In this document: in pieces, positions 7,830 to 16,147 of the stretch
How positions within the stretch are numbered: the first letter of the stretch is position 1
Layout: every line of letters begins with the position of its first letter
Assembly: GCF_036046055.1 (NCBI RefSeq)
Contig: NZ_CP107939.1
Coordinates: 5,580,001 to 5,644,000 of the forward strand
Direction of reading: 5' to 3'
Length of the DNA: 64,000 nt
Source: Nocardia sp. NBC_00403
GTDB lineage: Bacteria > Actinomycetota > Actinomycetes > Mycobacteriales > Mycobacteriaceae
Made by a program: the position numbers and the translations under genes
Notes under the pieces: generated by a model
What the model saw: only the letters and a program-made list of their open reading frames with translations
The model's database searches: none
What the model was told of the DNA's origin: nothing

Positions 7830-7976
7830 GAACCTACTTGCGAATGTGGCGCGTGCTCTATGAACTCACTCACGCTCACTCGCAAAGGAGCACGCGAACA
7901 CGATCGGTAACACTGATTACGGCCGACCCTCCTTCGGAGCGGTTGCCACGAGTCGCCAGGGGCGGGCTCGAACCTG

Positions 7977-8531
7977 TTATCGGGGCTGGGTTGATGTGTC
8001 GAGCCGGGTCATGATTTCGCGGTTGGTGGCACGAGCGGCGGCAAGATCGTCGTCGCGTTCGTCGAGTTGTTGCTGCAGGTCGATGTTTCGCTGTTCGAGC
8101 TGGTTGATGCGCTGGTGGAGCGCGTCGATGTCGGTGGGTGCGCCGAGTCCGGATTCACGCCAGGTCTGCTCGCCGAGCGCTTCGGACAGTCGTTTCTCCA
8201 GTTGCTGGACGCGCGCAGCAAGTCGGGCGGCTCGCTCGTGGGCGGCCAGCAGGTCCGCCTGCGACGAAGCACGGATGACCGCAGGTTCGCGGTCGGCGGT
8301 GGCGGCTGGATCTGCTTGCAGCACATGGATTTTCTCCAGAAGATCACGGTGCCGGTAGAGGAAGGTTCGGTCCACCCCAGCTGCGCGAGCGATCGCGGAT
8401 GTACTGATGTGTTCACCGTCGGTGACCACCTTGTTGAGGACTGCCAGCACGCGTTGGCGGCGGCGCAGCGAGTCGTCGCGGCGGCCGTCGAGCATCGGCC
8501 GGGCGCTGCGGTGCGGGCGGGTGTCGGTCAC
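7977..8531 (-). CDS. DUF6262 (TnpC-like) protein, copy 2
   Basis: A 184-aa protein with an HTH-like segment (STSAIARAAGVDRTFLYRHR) and a long C-terminal coiled coil (QQLEKRLSEAL, then HQRINQLEQRNIDLQQQL). This is the DUF6262 arrangement seen in Tn554-like recombinase operons. The GTG at 8531 overlaps the stop of the upstream ORF (GTGA), the same coupling as copy 1. Copy 2 is longer than copy 1 and only distantly similar, so the two come from different elements. No intact partner recombinase is present. Confidence 0.65.
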   Translation of the reverse strand: MTDTRPHRSARPMLDGRRDDSLRRRQRVLAVLNKVVTDGEHISTSAIARAAGVDRTFLYRHRDLLEKIHVLQADPAATADREPAVIRASSQADLLAAHERAARLAARVQQLEKRLSEALGEQTWRESGLGAPTDIDALHQRINQLEQRNIDLQQQLDERDDDLAAARATNREIMTRLDTSTQPR

Positions 8532-8690
8532 GCGGTGGCCTCCGAGGTGGGTGCGGGCGAGATGGTCGCGGGGAGGGGAGCCCAGCGCCTGGATCTGGCC
8601 GACCGCAGGCACGCATCGAAGATGCCGCAGTACGGCCAGTATGGAGCGTGGTTCGTGCGGTGGGGCAAGTCGTCGGCCCGCCGCAGATCA
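8528..8690 (-). pseudogene. 3' remnant of a recombinase-like ORF upstream of DUF6262 copy 2
   Basis: The minus-strand frame ending at 8528 (PYWPYCGIFDACLRSARSRR then a low-complexity tail) is coupled by GTGA to the DUF6262 gene, where the second recombinase of Tn554-like operons should be. Only the tail survives, and the sequence upstream of about 8690 looks unrelated. Identification rests on position and coupling. Confidence 0.35.
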
Positions 8691-8704
8691 AGCGGCGCTC
8701 GAGT

Positions 8705-8825
8705 TTCCGAGAGTTCGACAGGCCGATTTGGGACAGGGACCCGGCGGAGATGCGCGCGCGGAAGTTCCACTACGGGTTGGACCGCGTGCTGGACGGACTC
8801 GATGCGCGCCGAAGTGCTCGACTCA
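8705..8825 (+). pseudogene. Possible C-terminal relic of a TetR-family regulator
   Basis: A short plus-strand stretch reads FREFDRPIWDRDPAEMRARK then FHYGLDRVLDGLDARR. This resembles the last helix of many TetR C-terminal domains (..FEFGLDRLLDGIEA..). No N-terminal HTH is found upstream. It may mark the edge of the mobile region; chance resemblance is not excluded. Confidence 0.3.
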
Positions 8826-8924
8826 CCCTGAGTGGGTGTGGGTTACCACAACCGAACCCCCGTATCGGCTACGGTTCACGTCGCACCAACCTGTGTGATC
8901 CCTCATATCGAGAGGCGAAGTCTG

Positions 8925-10445
8925 TTGTCGGTGAACCTGTTCTGGCGTTCGATGTCTGTAGTGGCGGTGTCCCTGCTGATGGCTGTGCCGGCGTACAGCC
9001 AGGCGGACCCGGTCGACGACGCGCACCCGATCGGATTGGACCGGTTCTATCACCAGCGGCTCGAGTGGAAGCCTTGCGGCGTCGAGAATATCGACAAGGC
9101 CGGTGGCGAGTGCGCGGATGTACTGGTGCCGCTCGACTACGGGAATCCCGACGATCGCACGATGACCGTGGCAATTTCGCGGGTGAAGGCCGGCGATCCG
9201 GTGCAGCGGCGGGGAATTCTGCTGTCCAATCCGGGCGGTCCCGGTGGGGAGGGGCTGGACAGTCTGGATCTGCTCGGTGATGTGCTCTCGCCGGAGGTCT
9301 TGGCGAGTTACGACCTGATCGGCATGGATCCGCGCGGGGTCGGCGAATCCGGTCGGAGTCCGCGGTGCGGGTGGCCGGTAGGCGAGATGATTCGGTCGGC
9401 GGGTCTGGATCCGCTGGGATTCGTGCACGACACCGTTCAGTCCGCGGGGATGGCCGCGACCTGCCTGATTCGTGATCCGAACAAGCTGAGGCAGTTCACC
9501 ACTCGCAACACCGCGCGTGACATGGACATTGTGCGAGGCGCCCTGGGTGAGGAGAAGGCCAACTTCTACGGCGTGTCCTATGGCACCTACCTCGGGGCCG
9601 TGTTCACGCAGATGTTCCCCGAAAGGAGTGACCGCGTCGTGCTCGACAGCACGATCGACCCGGACCGGTATTGGGAGGGCTTGGTTCAGGATTGGGGTCC
9701 GGCAGACGAGATCGCGCTGGACGACTGGGCCGGCTGGGTTTCCGGTCGGGATGACGAGTTCCGGCTCGGTGCGACTCCGCAGCAGGTACGGGCGAAGATC
9801 GAGGAGCTCGTTCGTATCGCCGCGCGCCAACCGATTGTCATCGATGGGTTTGCCATTGACGATCACTGGCTTCCGTTCATCCTGCACGGATTGCTGATGA
9901 ACTTCCGGCTGAACGAAGCGATGGCCGCCACTGTGCGGGAGATCGCCGATGCCGCGGGTGGTCCGCCCACTACATCGCGAACACCCCGGCTTCGTGCCAT
10001 CGTGGAGGCGCTGCGCGACAATGAGAATTCGGTGCTTGCGCAGATCGCCTGCGGCGATGTCGGGGCACCGATTGATCCGACCTGGTACTGGCGCAACATC
10101 GAAGAGACCCGTGCCACGCAGCCGGTTTTCGGCGCGCTGGCGAACAACATCCAGCCGTGCGCCTTCTGGCCTCGCCCGGTCGAGCCACCGACTGTCGTCC
10201 GGAATTCTGTGCCCGCGCTCATCCTGCAGGCGACGGGAGATCCCCGAACTCCTTATGTCCACGGCGTCCGATTGCATCAGGACATGTCCGAGTCGCGGAT
10301 GGTGACGCTGCAGGATGTCCGTATCCATATGACATTCCGGCCCGAACTCAGCGGCTGCGTAAACCATGCGATCAACACATACTTCAGCGTAGGAACCATG
10401 CCGGATACCGACATCACCTGCTACGCGGATCAATCCACGCCCTAG
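8925..10445 (+). CDS. Secreted alpha/beta hydrolase, S33 tripeptidyl aminopeptidase-like
   Basis: A secreted hydrolase of about 506 aa. A signal peptide (hydrophobic SVVAVSLLMAVPAYSQA) precedes the mature enzyme. The oxyanion segment is NPGGPGGEGLD; the nucleophile elbow GVSYGTYLG holds the catalytic Ser; a C-terminal TAP-like domain supplies Asp in GDPRTPY and a His in RIHMTF. These enzymes remove N-terminal peptides or act as esterases outside the membrane. TTG at 8925 has AGAGG about 10 bp upstream; GTG at 8931 is the alternative, and an upstream ATG at 8832 would spoil the signal peptide. The usual GHG around the catalytic His is IHM here. Confidence 0.85.
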   Translation: MSVNLFWRSMSVVAVSLLMAVPAYSQADPVDDAHPIGLDRFYHQRLEWKPCGVENIDKAGGECADVLVPLDYGNPDDRTMTVAISRVKAGDPVQRRGILLSNPGGPGGEGLDSLDLLGDVLSPEVLASYDLIGMDPRGVGESGRSPRCGWPVGEMIRSAGLDPLGFVHDTVQSAGMAATCLIRDPNKLRQFTTRNTARDMDIVRGALGEEKANFYGVSYGTYLGAVFTQMFPERSDRVVLDSTIDPDRYWEGLVQDWGPADEIALDDWAGWVSGRDDEFRLGATPQQVRAKIEELVRIAARQPIVIDGFAIDDHWLPFILHGLLMNFRLNEAMAATVREIADAAGGPPTTSRTPRLRAIVEALRDNENSVLAQIACGDVGAPIDPTWYWRNIEETRATQPVFGALANNIQPCAFWPRPVEPPTVVRNSVPALILQATGDPRTPYVHGVRLHQDMSESRMVTLQDVRIHMTFRPELSGCVNHAINTYFSVGTMPDTDITCYADQSTP

Positions 10446-10494
10446 CCCACACCGCTGCCCGGGATGATCGGTCTCATCCGGACCAGCGGATCGG

Positions 10495-11235
10495 TCAAGC
10501 GGAGACCGTGACGGTTTCGTCGGCGAACTGGGTGCGAAACAACTCCGCATAGCGACCGTCTGCGGCCAACAGCTGAGTGTGGGTACCGCGCTCCACGATT
10601 CGACCGTCCTCGAGCACCAGGATCTGATCGGCCGCGCGAATCGTGGACAGGCGGTGTGCGATCACCAGGGCGGTCCGACCGTCCAGTGCTTCCGCGAGCG
10701 CCTCCTGCACGGCGGCTTCCGAAGTCGAGTCCAGCGACGCCGTCGCCTCGTCCAGGATCACCAACCGTGGCTGCTCGAGCAGCGGCCCGGCGATGGTCAG
10801 TCGCTGGCACTCACCGCCGGAGAGCCGGTAGCCGCTCACGCCGACCACCGTTTTCAGCACGTCCGCCAGCGACGCGACCAGATCGTGCAGCCGTGCGCGG
10901 TCCAACGCGACAGTTCGTCCTCGGTCGCCTCCGGCCGGGCGAGCAGCAAATTGGTCCGGATAGTGTCGTGGAACAGGTGACCGTCCTGGGTGACGAGTTC
11001 GACGGTCTCCCGGATCGACCTGGTAGTCAGTTCGCGCACGTCGGTGCCGTTCAACCACACCGCGCCGGCGTCGACGTCGTAGAGCCGGAAACCAGTTGGG
11101 CCACAGTGGATTTCCTCGCACCAGACCAGTGCGACTAGCTGGCCGGGCTCGGCACGCAGCGACACCTTGTGCAGCACCTCGACTCCGCCGCAGGTATCCA
11201 GATTCACCACGTCCTCCACTGCAACTGCCACCGTT
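10495..11235 (-). pseudogene. Broken ABC exporter ATP-binding domain
   Basis: Two minus-strand frames together give an ABC ATPase. The upstream frame reads GGVEVLHKVSLRAEPGQLVA then GAVWLNGTDVRELTTRSIRE and VTQDGHLFHDTIRTNLL. The downstream frame reads LSGGECQRLTIAGPLL then LVILDEATASLDS, VIAHRLSTI and the usual C-terminus. The frame shifts near 10900. The Walker A motif is lost, replaced by a non-matching stretch after GQLVALV. The transmembrane domain normally fused N-terminally to such exporters is missing. Signature, Walker B and H-loop remain, so the loss looks fairly recent. A sequencing frameshift alone would not explain the missing Walker A. Confidence 0.8.
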
Positions 11236-11528
11236 GATGTAACTAGCAAGTGCAGCGCCACCGCCGGCCTGCGCCGCCCGGGCCCGGCCTGCGGCAGTCC
11301 ACGACTCGGCACGTTTCCGCTGACGGAGGAAGCGGACAGGATGATCGATTCCGTGCCACACGCTATGTCCTGCATCACGACAACCCGCTCGATGCGCCGA
11401 TCCGGATCGAGCTAGACCATGCGTCGGCTAGTGTCAATCGGACATTCGACTGGTCGTATACGGGGAGGTTTGGACATCCGGCCGACTGGGCACTGTACCG
11501 AAGGGTATAGAAATTTGGAGGTAACGCG

Positions 11529-12188
11529 ATGGTGGGCGGACGGCCCCGACAGTTCGACCCCGCTGCCACCCTCGACCGGGCGCTGGAAGTGTTCTGGCGT
11601 CAAGGATACGAAGGCACGGCACTCTCGGACCTGACCGAGGCGATGGGTATCAACCGACCCAGCCTCTACGCCGCGTTCGGCAACAAGGAAGACCTCTTCC
11701 GCAAAGTCCTCGACCGCTACATCGCGGGCCCCCGCGCGTTCGCGACACACGCATTGAATCGCCCCACTGCAGTCGAAGTCGCCGAAGCACTGATGTCCGG
11801 AACGATCGCGCTCACCGCAGGCCCGAACACACCCCGCGGCTGCCTGCTCGTCAGTCACGCACACGCCTGCGGCCCCGACACCAACCCGATCCGGGACGAA
11901 GTCATCGCACGGCGCACCGCAAGCACTGCGGCACTGTGTCACCGCCTCGAACGCGCCCGCGCCGAGGGCGACCTTCCGATCGAAGCCGACCCGAAAGCCC
12001 TCGCCTACTTCGTCACAGCCATCATCGACGGCATCGCCACTCAAGCCGCCAACGGCTGCACCCACGAAGACCTCCGCCATGTCTCCGAACTCGCCCTGCG
12101 CATGTGGCCGGCCCGAACCCCGGTCTGGGCCGCGGATCTCAGTCGACCGCTCTACCGAAGCCGACCCGTGCGCGCGGCGACTTCGTAA
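11529..12188 (+). CDS. TetR/AcrR-family regulator
   Basis: A 219-aa repressor. The HTH is at residues about 20-60 (LSDLTEAMGINRPSLYAAFG then NKEDLF), followed by a ligand-binding domain with a Cys pair (RGCLLVSHAHACG) typical of TetR_C members near oxidoreductases or transporters. The ATG at 11529 has GGAGG at 11516-11520 with good spacing. The 11236-11528 stretch upstream has no gene and should hold its promoter. The likely partner on the opposite strand is the ruined ABC gene, so it may be an orphan regulator. Confidence 0.88.
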   Translation: MVGGRPRQFDPAATLDRALEVFWRQGYEGTALSDLTEAMGINRPSLYAAFGNKEDLFRKVLDRYIAGPRAFATHALNRPTAVEVAEALMSGTIALTAGPNTPRGCLLVSHAHACGPDTNPIRDEVIARRTASTAALCHRLERARAEGDLPIEADPKALAYFVTAIIDGIATQAANGCTHEDLRHVSELALRMWPARTPVWAADLSRPLYRSRPVRAATS

Positions 12189-12287
12189 ACGAACTTCACA
12201 CCATCGACCAGGTCGAGCTGCTCACCCACCCGCACGAAGCCGTACCCACTGACCAACGCCAGAAATGGCCGAGTGTCCTGGCCTGAG
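12152..12287 (-). pseudogene. C-terminal relic of a GNAT acetyltransferase
   Basis: The minus-strand frame reads DTRPFLALVSGYGFVRVGEQ then LDLVDGVKFVYEVA and stops at 12152. The pattern (..ALxxxxGFxRVGEQxDxxDGxExVYE) is the last strand-helix-strand of many GNAT N-acetyltransferases. Nothing of the acetyl-CoA-binding N-terminal part is found upstream. The end overlaps the TetR 3' end antisense by 37 bp. Confidence 0.45.
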
Positions 12288-12399
12288 CGAATATTGCTGA
12301 GTAGGCTCCTGAGCTGGTGATCTTCGGTCTCGTCGAGAGGTGTCTGATTTGTCGCTCCGGTGTTGACCGATGAGTCCGCCAGGAAATGTCGCGGTGGGA

Positions 12400-12680
12400 T
12401 GTCGAGAACCCGCGCGCGGCTTCGTCGACAGTCAGGCGCTCTCCCCGGAGGGCACGTTCGTCCGCTACGACGGCGAGGGGCGGCCGCCGTCACCAACGGC
12501 CCGTTCGCGGAGACCAAGGACCTGATCGCCGGCTGGATGGTGATCGACGTCGAGACCTACGAGCGGGCGCTCGAGCTGGCCGGCGAGTTGTCCGCGGCTC
12601 CGGGTGCGGGTGGGAAGCCGATCCACGAGTGGCTCGAGGTGCGCCCACTCCTGGCCGCGTCCCCGACCATCACAGAGTGA
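12400..12680 (+). pseudogene. YCII-family protein, 5'-truncated and frameshifted
   Basis: One frame reads GFVDSQALSPEGTFVRYDGE from about 12418; another takes over near 12480 with AVTNGPFAETKDLIAGWMVI and continues ERALELAGELS to HEWLEVRPLL. Together they form the C-terminal part of a YCII-type (DGPF-motif) protein, a small ferredoxin-like fold often next to sigma factors. The N-terminal strand and a start are missing. A single-base error could explain the frameshift but not the missing 5' end. Confidence 0.7.
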
Positions 12681-12824
12681 CGCACGGTGGACGAGGCGCC
12701 GCACGACTCAACGCACAATTGCGCAGTTGAGCGGCAAGGAAGTATCGGCCGGAGAGGCGAGATTCCCGGCACCGGACCGACAAGGATCGGAGCCCGCACC
12801 CCCTCAGCCGGTAATCTCCTCAGG

Positions 12825-13646
12825 ATGCTCGGACAACACACTCGTGCGCGCCTTCGGCGGATCACGGCCCTGGTCGCCGGTTGGACAGCTGTTGCTGCAG
12901 TGGCGATCCCCGCGACCGCACAGGAACCGGGCCGATTACCCGCCGCAGACGAATTGCGAGTGTGCACGCCGGGAGACTACCCGCCGTATTCGGTGGGCGA
13001 CGGCGCAGGCGGATACGTCGGGATCGACATCGAACTCATCCGAGGCTTCGCCGATGTGCTGCACCGCCCGATCCGGTTCATCCCGGTGACCTGGGCAACG
13101 CTGGCAACCGATTTCGCGCCGCAGCAGTGTGATGTCGCGGTCGGCGGAATCTCCGACCTGCCCGCACGCCGCGGGTTCTCCGACTTCTCGATCTCCTACG
13201 GCATCGACGGAAAAGCCCCGATCACACGGCGCACCAGCGGCGCCGACTACGCCACGATCGCGCAGATCAATCAACCCGGCGTGCGGGTGATCGCGAACCG
13301 CGGTGGCACCAACGAATCGTTCGCACGCAAGAACTTTCCCGACGCCCAACTGACTCTGTGGAACGACAATCTCACCCTCTTCGACGAAATCGACCAGGGC
13401 CGGGTGGATGTCTTCGTCACCGACTCCGTCGAAGGCCGATACCGCGTCCGCAGCCACCCCGGTCTGCAGGTCCTGCACCCCGAGCGCCCGTTCGACTCCT
13501 TCCAGAAGGTGTTCCTGCTGAAGAAGAACGACCCTGTACTGGCCACGACCGTGAACGCGTGGCTGGCAACCCAACTCGCCACCGGGGCCGTCGACCGCTC
13601 CTTCGCCCGATGGATCGGCGGCGACGCGCCTATCAGCGGTAACTGA
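12825..13646 (+). CDS. Extracellular solute-binding protein, family 3
   Basis: A 273-aa secreted ligand-binding protein. The start at 12825 gives a clear signal peptide (TALVAGWTAVAAVAIPATAQ). The mature domain begins LRVCTPGDYPPYS with GYVGIDIELIRGFADVL, matching SBP_bac_3 proteins for polar amino acids or the related cyclohexadienyl dehydratases. The hinge region reads VIANRGGTNESFARKNFPDA. No lipobox Cys is present, so it would be released or periplasm-like rather than lipid-anchored. No ABC permease genes are adjacent. An upstream ATG at 12687 is possible but would bury the signal peptide. Confidence 0.83.
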   Translation: MLGQHTRARLRRITALVAGWTAVAAVAIPATAQEPGRLPAADELRVCTPGDYPPYSVGDGAGGYVGIDIELIRGFADVLHRPIRFIPVTWATLATDFAPQQCDVAVGGISDLPARRGFSDFSISYGIDGKAPITRRTSGADYATIAQINQPGVRVIANRGGTNESFARKNFPDAQLTLWNDNLTLFDEIDQGRVDVFVTDSVEGRYRVRSHPGLQVLHPERPFDSFQKVFLLKKNDPVLATTVNAWLATQLATGAVDRSFARWIGGDAPISGN

Positions 13647-13661
13647 GCGACACCCGCACAA

Positions 13662-13772
13662 GTCGACGGACAACACGAGGCAGCCACGCGGCCGTAGCGC
13701 ATCCAGGCTGTCGTGGAATGTCGCGAGGCCGACGGATTCGTAGACCGCATGCGCGCCTTTACCTTTGGTGAC
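13662..13772 (-). pseudogene. Fragment of a quinone oxidoreductase
   Basis: The minus strand reads VTKGKGAHAVYESVGLATFH then DSLDALRPRGCLVLSVD. This is the conserved stretch after the cofactor-binding fold of MDR quinone oxidoreductases (..GxGxxxVYDSVGxxTFxxSLxALxPRGxxV..). Only about 37 residues survive, without start or C-terminus. The rest of 13647-13877 holds nothing recognised. Confidence 0.5.
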
Positions 13773-13877
13773 CGCCTGCCCAGTACGTGACGGACGGCCC
13801 TTCCCCGAAGGTTCACGGAGTCACCGATCCCATCTGGAGATCCGTGTGGGACTCAGCCGTGAAGCTGGCGGCTAGAT

Positions 13878-13893
13878 TGCTAGCATGCTAGCA
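13878..13893. promoter_or_regulatory. Tandem 8-bp palindromes, likely RHH operator
   Basis: TGCTAGCA occurs twice head to tail at 13878-13885 and 13886-13893. Each copy is a palindrome, so the 16 bp are also a perfect palindrome. They end 7 bp before the start codon of a ribbon-helix-helix gene. MetJ-type repressors bind tandem 8-bp palindromic boxes in this way, so autoregulation of the operon is a reasonable inference. Confidence 0.6.
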
Positions 13894-13900
13894 TCGCGTT

Positions 13901-14071
13901 GTGGGCGACGAGGATGTCAAGCAGTTCAACGTCTACCTGCCGATCGGGCTGATCAAGCAGGTCAAATATCAGTCGATCGAGTCGGGAATGTCATTGTCGG
14001 CACTGGTAGCCGACGCGCTGCGGGCATACCTCGACGACACCCACCGGCAGTCATCGTCGGGAAAGGATTGA
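13901..14071 (+). CDS. Small ribbon-helix-helix DNA-binding protein
   Basis: A 56-aa protein starting at a GTG. The N-terminal strand [20 protein letters not shown] is followed by [19 protein letters not shown], the beta-alpha-alpha pattern of CopG/Arc/MetJ folds (strand residues about 7-13, helix A 14-25, helix B 30-43). It is the first gene of a tight operon: the VOC gene starts 2 bp after its stop. The tandem palindrome just upstream suggests autorepression. It could be an antitoxin, but no classical toxin follows. Confidence 0.78.
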   Translation: MGDEDVKQFNVYLPIGLIKQVKYQSIESGMSLSALVADALRAYLDDTHRQSSSGKD

Positions 14072-14072
14072 T

Positions 14073-14417
14073 ATGACGACCGAAGGTATCGAGGCCGTGC
14101 TCCTGGAAACTCACAACTGGGGCAAGGCCGCCAAGTTTCTGCAGGAGCTGGGATTCGAGGTGGAGTTCGAAACCGACCACAACTCGGGCCAGTTCCGCAA
14201 CGGTGACGGTCCCAGCGTTTTCGTTGCCGAGATCCCTACGACTCAGCAGCCGCGCACGCAGCTGGTCCTGAAGGTCGCCGGCACGCAGAACCGCCCCGGC
14301 GGCGAAGTCGATATCGTCACCGAGTTCGAGCAGACCCACTACGGGACCCAGGAGATGACCGTCCGCGACCCGGACGGGCGGCTCTGGAGCCTGCAAGTAC
14401 CGGCGGGCAAGCAGTGA
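14073..14417 (+). CDS. VOC/glyoxalase-like domain protein
   Basis: A 114-aa single-domain vicinal-oxygen-chelate protein: IEAVLLETHNWGKAAKFLQE at the N-terminus and MTVRDPDGRLWSLQVP at the C-terminus are the usual strand and metal-side motifs. Such proteins isomerise or cleave small molecules, or sequester drugs in the bleomycin-binding subgroup. The metal ligands are only partly obvious (H14 and C-terminal residues), so activity is uncertain. The gene starts 2 bp after the RHH stop and overlaps the methyltransferase start by GTGA, so the three are translated together. Confidence 0.82.
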   Translation: MTTEGIEAVLLETHNWGKAAKFLQELGFEVEFETDHNSGQFRNGDGPSVFVAEIPTTQQPRTQLVLKVAGTQNRPGGEVDIVTEFEQTHYGTQEMTVRDPDGRLWSLQVPAGKQ

Positions 14418-15274
14418 TCGCCATACCGAACGAGCAGGTCGCGCCGGACAGCACCGCGATCCGGGTCGCGCTGTGGCGGGCGATGCACGTGCAGATCGAT
14501 TCGCCCCCTTACGTATTCCGCGACGAGATCGGTCTGCGGCTGGCATCGCCCGAGGAAGATTGGCGAAGTCGCCCGGATATGGACCCGCAGACCACCAGCC
14601 AGATGCGAGCAGGCATCGTGTCCCGGGCCCGCTTCATCGAGGACCTCCTCGCCGAACAGATCGAGCGTGGCGTGGATCAGTACGTTCTGCTCGGCGCCGG
14701 ACTGGACACCTTCGCGCAACGCCGGCCCGAGCTCGCCGCACGCCTGACGGTGTTCGAGATCGACCAACCCGGCCCCCAGGCATGGAAGCGACAACGCCTC
14801 ACCGAGCTCGGATACGGCGTCCCGGATTGGTTACGACTGGTCCCCGTCGATTTCGAAGTGGACTCGTGGTGGGATCGGCTGACAGCCGCCGGTTTCGACC
14901 CGGACCGCCCGGCGGTTGTGGCATCCACCGGCGTCTCCATGTACCTCACCAAGGAGACGAATATCGCAACCCTGCACCAGATTGCGAAACTCGCGCCCGG
15001 CTCCACTCTGGCCACGACATTCATGCTGCCGCTCGAACTCGTCGGCCCCGACGAACAGCGGCTGCGCCGGTATGTCGAGCAGGGCGCTCGCGAATCGGGC
15101 ACTCCGTTCATCAGTTTCTTCGGTCCCGACGAGATCGTGGCGCTGGCCGAGGACGCGGGTTTCGCTGCCACCCAGCACATTTCGCCCAGCGACATCAACC
15201 GTCGCTACTTCACCGACCGCACCGACGGTCTGCGCCCCACGGAGTCGGAGCAGATCCTGGTGGCGACGTCGTAG
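14414..15274 (+). CDS. SAM-dependent methyltransferase, TIGR00027/leucine carboxyl type
   Basis: A 286-aa enzyme starting with GTG inside the VOC stop (GTGA overlap). Motif I is YVLLGAGLDTFAQR and the acidic motif is FEIDQPGPQAWKRQRL; VPVDFEVDSWW and STGVSMYLTKETN follow. It is paralogous to the methyltransferase at 6960-7829, with a longer N-terminal cap. The RHH-VOC-methyltransferase operon suggests modification or detoxification of a small molecule under RHH control. Confidence 0.87.
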   Translation: MIAIPNEQVAPDSTAIRVALWRAMHVQIDSPPYVFRDEIGLRLASPEEDWRSRPDMDPQTTSQMRAGIVSRARFIEDLLAEQIERGVDQYVLLGAGLDTFAQRRPELAARLTVFEIDQPGPQAWKRQRLTELGYGVPDWLRLVPVDFEVDSWWDRLTAAGFDPDRPAVVASTGVSMYLTKETNIATLHQIAKLAPGSTLATTFMLPLELVGPDEQRLRRYVEQGARESGTPFISFFGPDEIVALAEDAGFAATQHISPSDINRRYFTDRTDGLRPTESEQILVATS

Positions 15275-15437
15275 TACGGCAACCGTTTCGAGGTCGCCTC
15301 GGGCTGGTGCAATCCTTCGAAGCCGCACCGTCCGAATAATATTCGCCACCCGCTGCCTCGCGGCAGGGGCTCATCGCCACCGCCGTACCGGCGACCACGG
15401 TCGATCGCATCCGGCAGCGGGCGCAGGGCAGAGCAGA

Positions 15438-15998
15438 ATGTGCACGGTGAGTCTGGACATGGATATCCTGCGGTGGCTTTCTCAACATCGGACACCGGCT
15501 TTGACAACGGTGACGCGTTTGGCAATGGATGCCGGGATGAGCAACACGGTCATAGCTGCAGCCGGTGTGGTGGGCCTGGTTGTTGTGGTCACGAAACGTT
15601 GGTGGTGGCAAGGGATTACGATTGCTGTGTCGGTAGTGGCGGCGCAGTCGGCAGCCAGGGCTCTGAAGCATATGGTTCAGCGGGAGCGCCCACCGGTAGA
15701 TCTGTCGGTAGTTCAGGTCGGTGCGTTCTCGATGCCGTCGACCGTGGCCGCGATGACGGCGGCTGTCGCGGTCACCGCCTATCTGGCGCTGCCCTGGCCG
15801 ACGGGGCGCCGAGGCTGGATCGTGGGCCTTAGTGCCACGCTGGTCGTATCGATCGGTATCGCGATGGTCTACCTGGGGGCGCACTGGCCGACCGATGTGC
15901 TGGCCGGATGGGGTGTGGGGGTAGGAGTCGCAGGGGTTGTCATGAGCCTGGCACGAGTCGCCTTCCGGCTACCGGCGCTGCGCGACACCTTGTTCTGA
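15438..15998 (+). CDS. PAP2-superfamily membrane protein with altered active site
   Basis: A 186-aa integral membrane protein with about five hydrophobic segments and PAP2 topology. Motif 1 is present (KHMVQRERP, K and RP). Motif 2, normally PSGH, reads MPSTV, so the catalytic His is missing. In motif 3, normally SRxxxxxHxxxD, the SR is AM while AHWPTDVLAGW keeps His and Asp. It may be catalytically weak or act as a binding or transport protein. ATG 15438 has GAGCAG close by; GTG 15447 is an alternative. Confidence 0.8.
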   Translation: MCTVSLDMDILRWLSQHRTPALTTVTRLAMDAGMSNTVIAAAGVVGLVVVVTKRWWWQGITIAVSVVAAQSAARALKHMVQRERPPVDLSVVQVGAFSMPSTVAAMTAAVAVTAYLALPWPTGRRGWIVGLSATLVVSIGIAMVYLGAHWPTDVLAGWGVGVGVAGVVMSLARVAFRLPALRDTLF

Positions 15999-16147
15999 TC
16001 GCATCCGACGAAGGCATCTGATTTTGTCGAGAAGGCCGTGTCACCGCCGCGGAATACTGGCTTCGGACGCTGGAGGTCGCGTCATCTCAGCGCGTCAACG
16101 CCGAGTTGGTGCCACGGACGGCGCTCGTCTGGTCCCTCGGCTGCGTG

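Noticed and set aside
6372..7910. Plus-strand 512-codon frame continuing from the broken integrase
   Set aside because: Only the first 110 or so residues resemble an integrase; the rest is antisense to the methyltransferase at 6960-7829.
8832..8924. Upstream extension of the S33 hydrolase from ATG 8832
   Set aside because: It would place about 30 polar residues before the signal peptide; a start at 8925 or 8931 fits export better.
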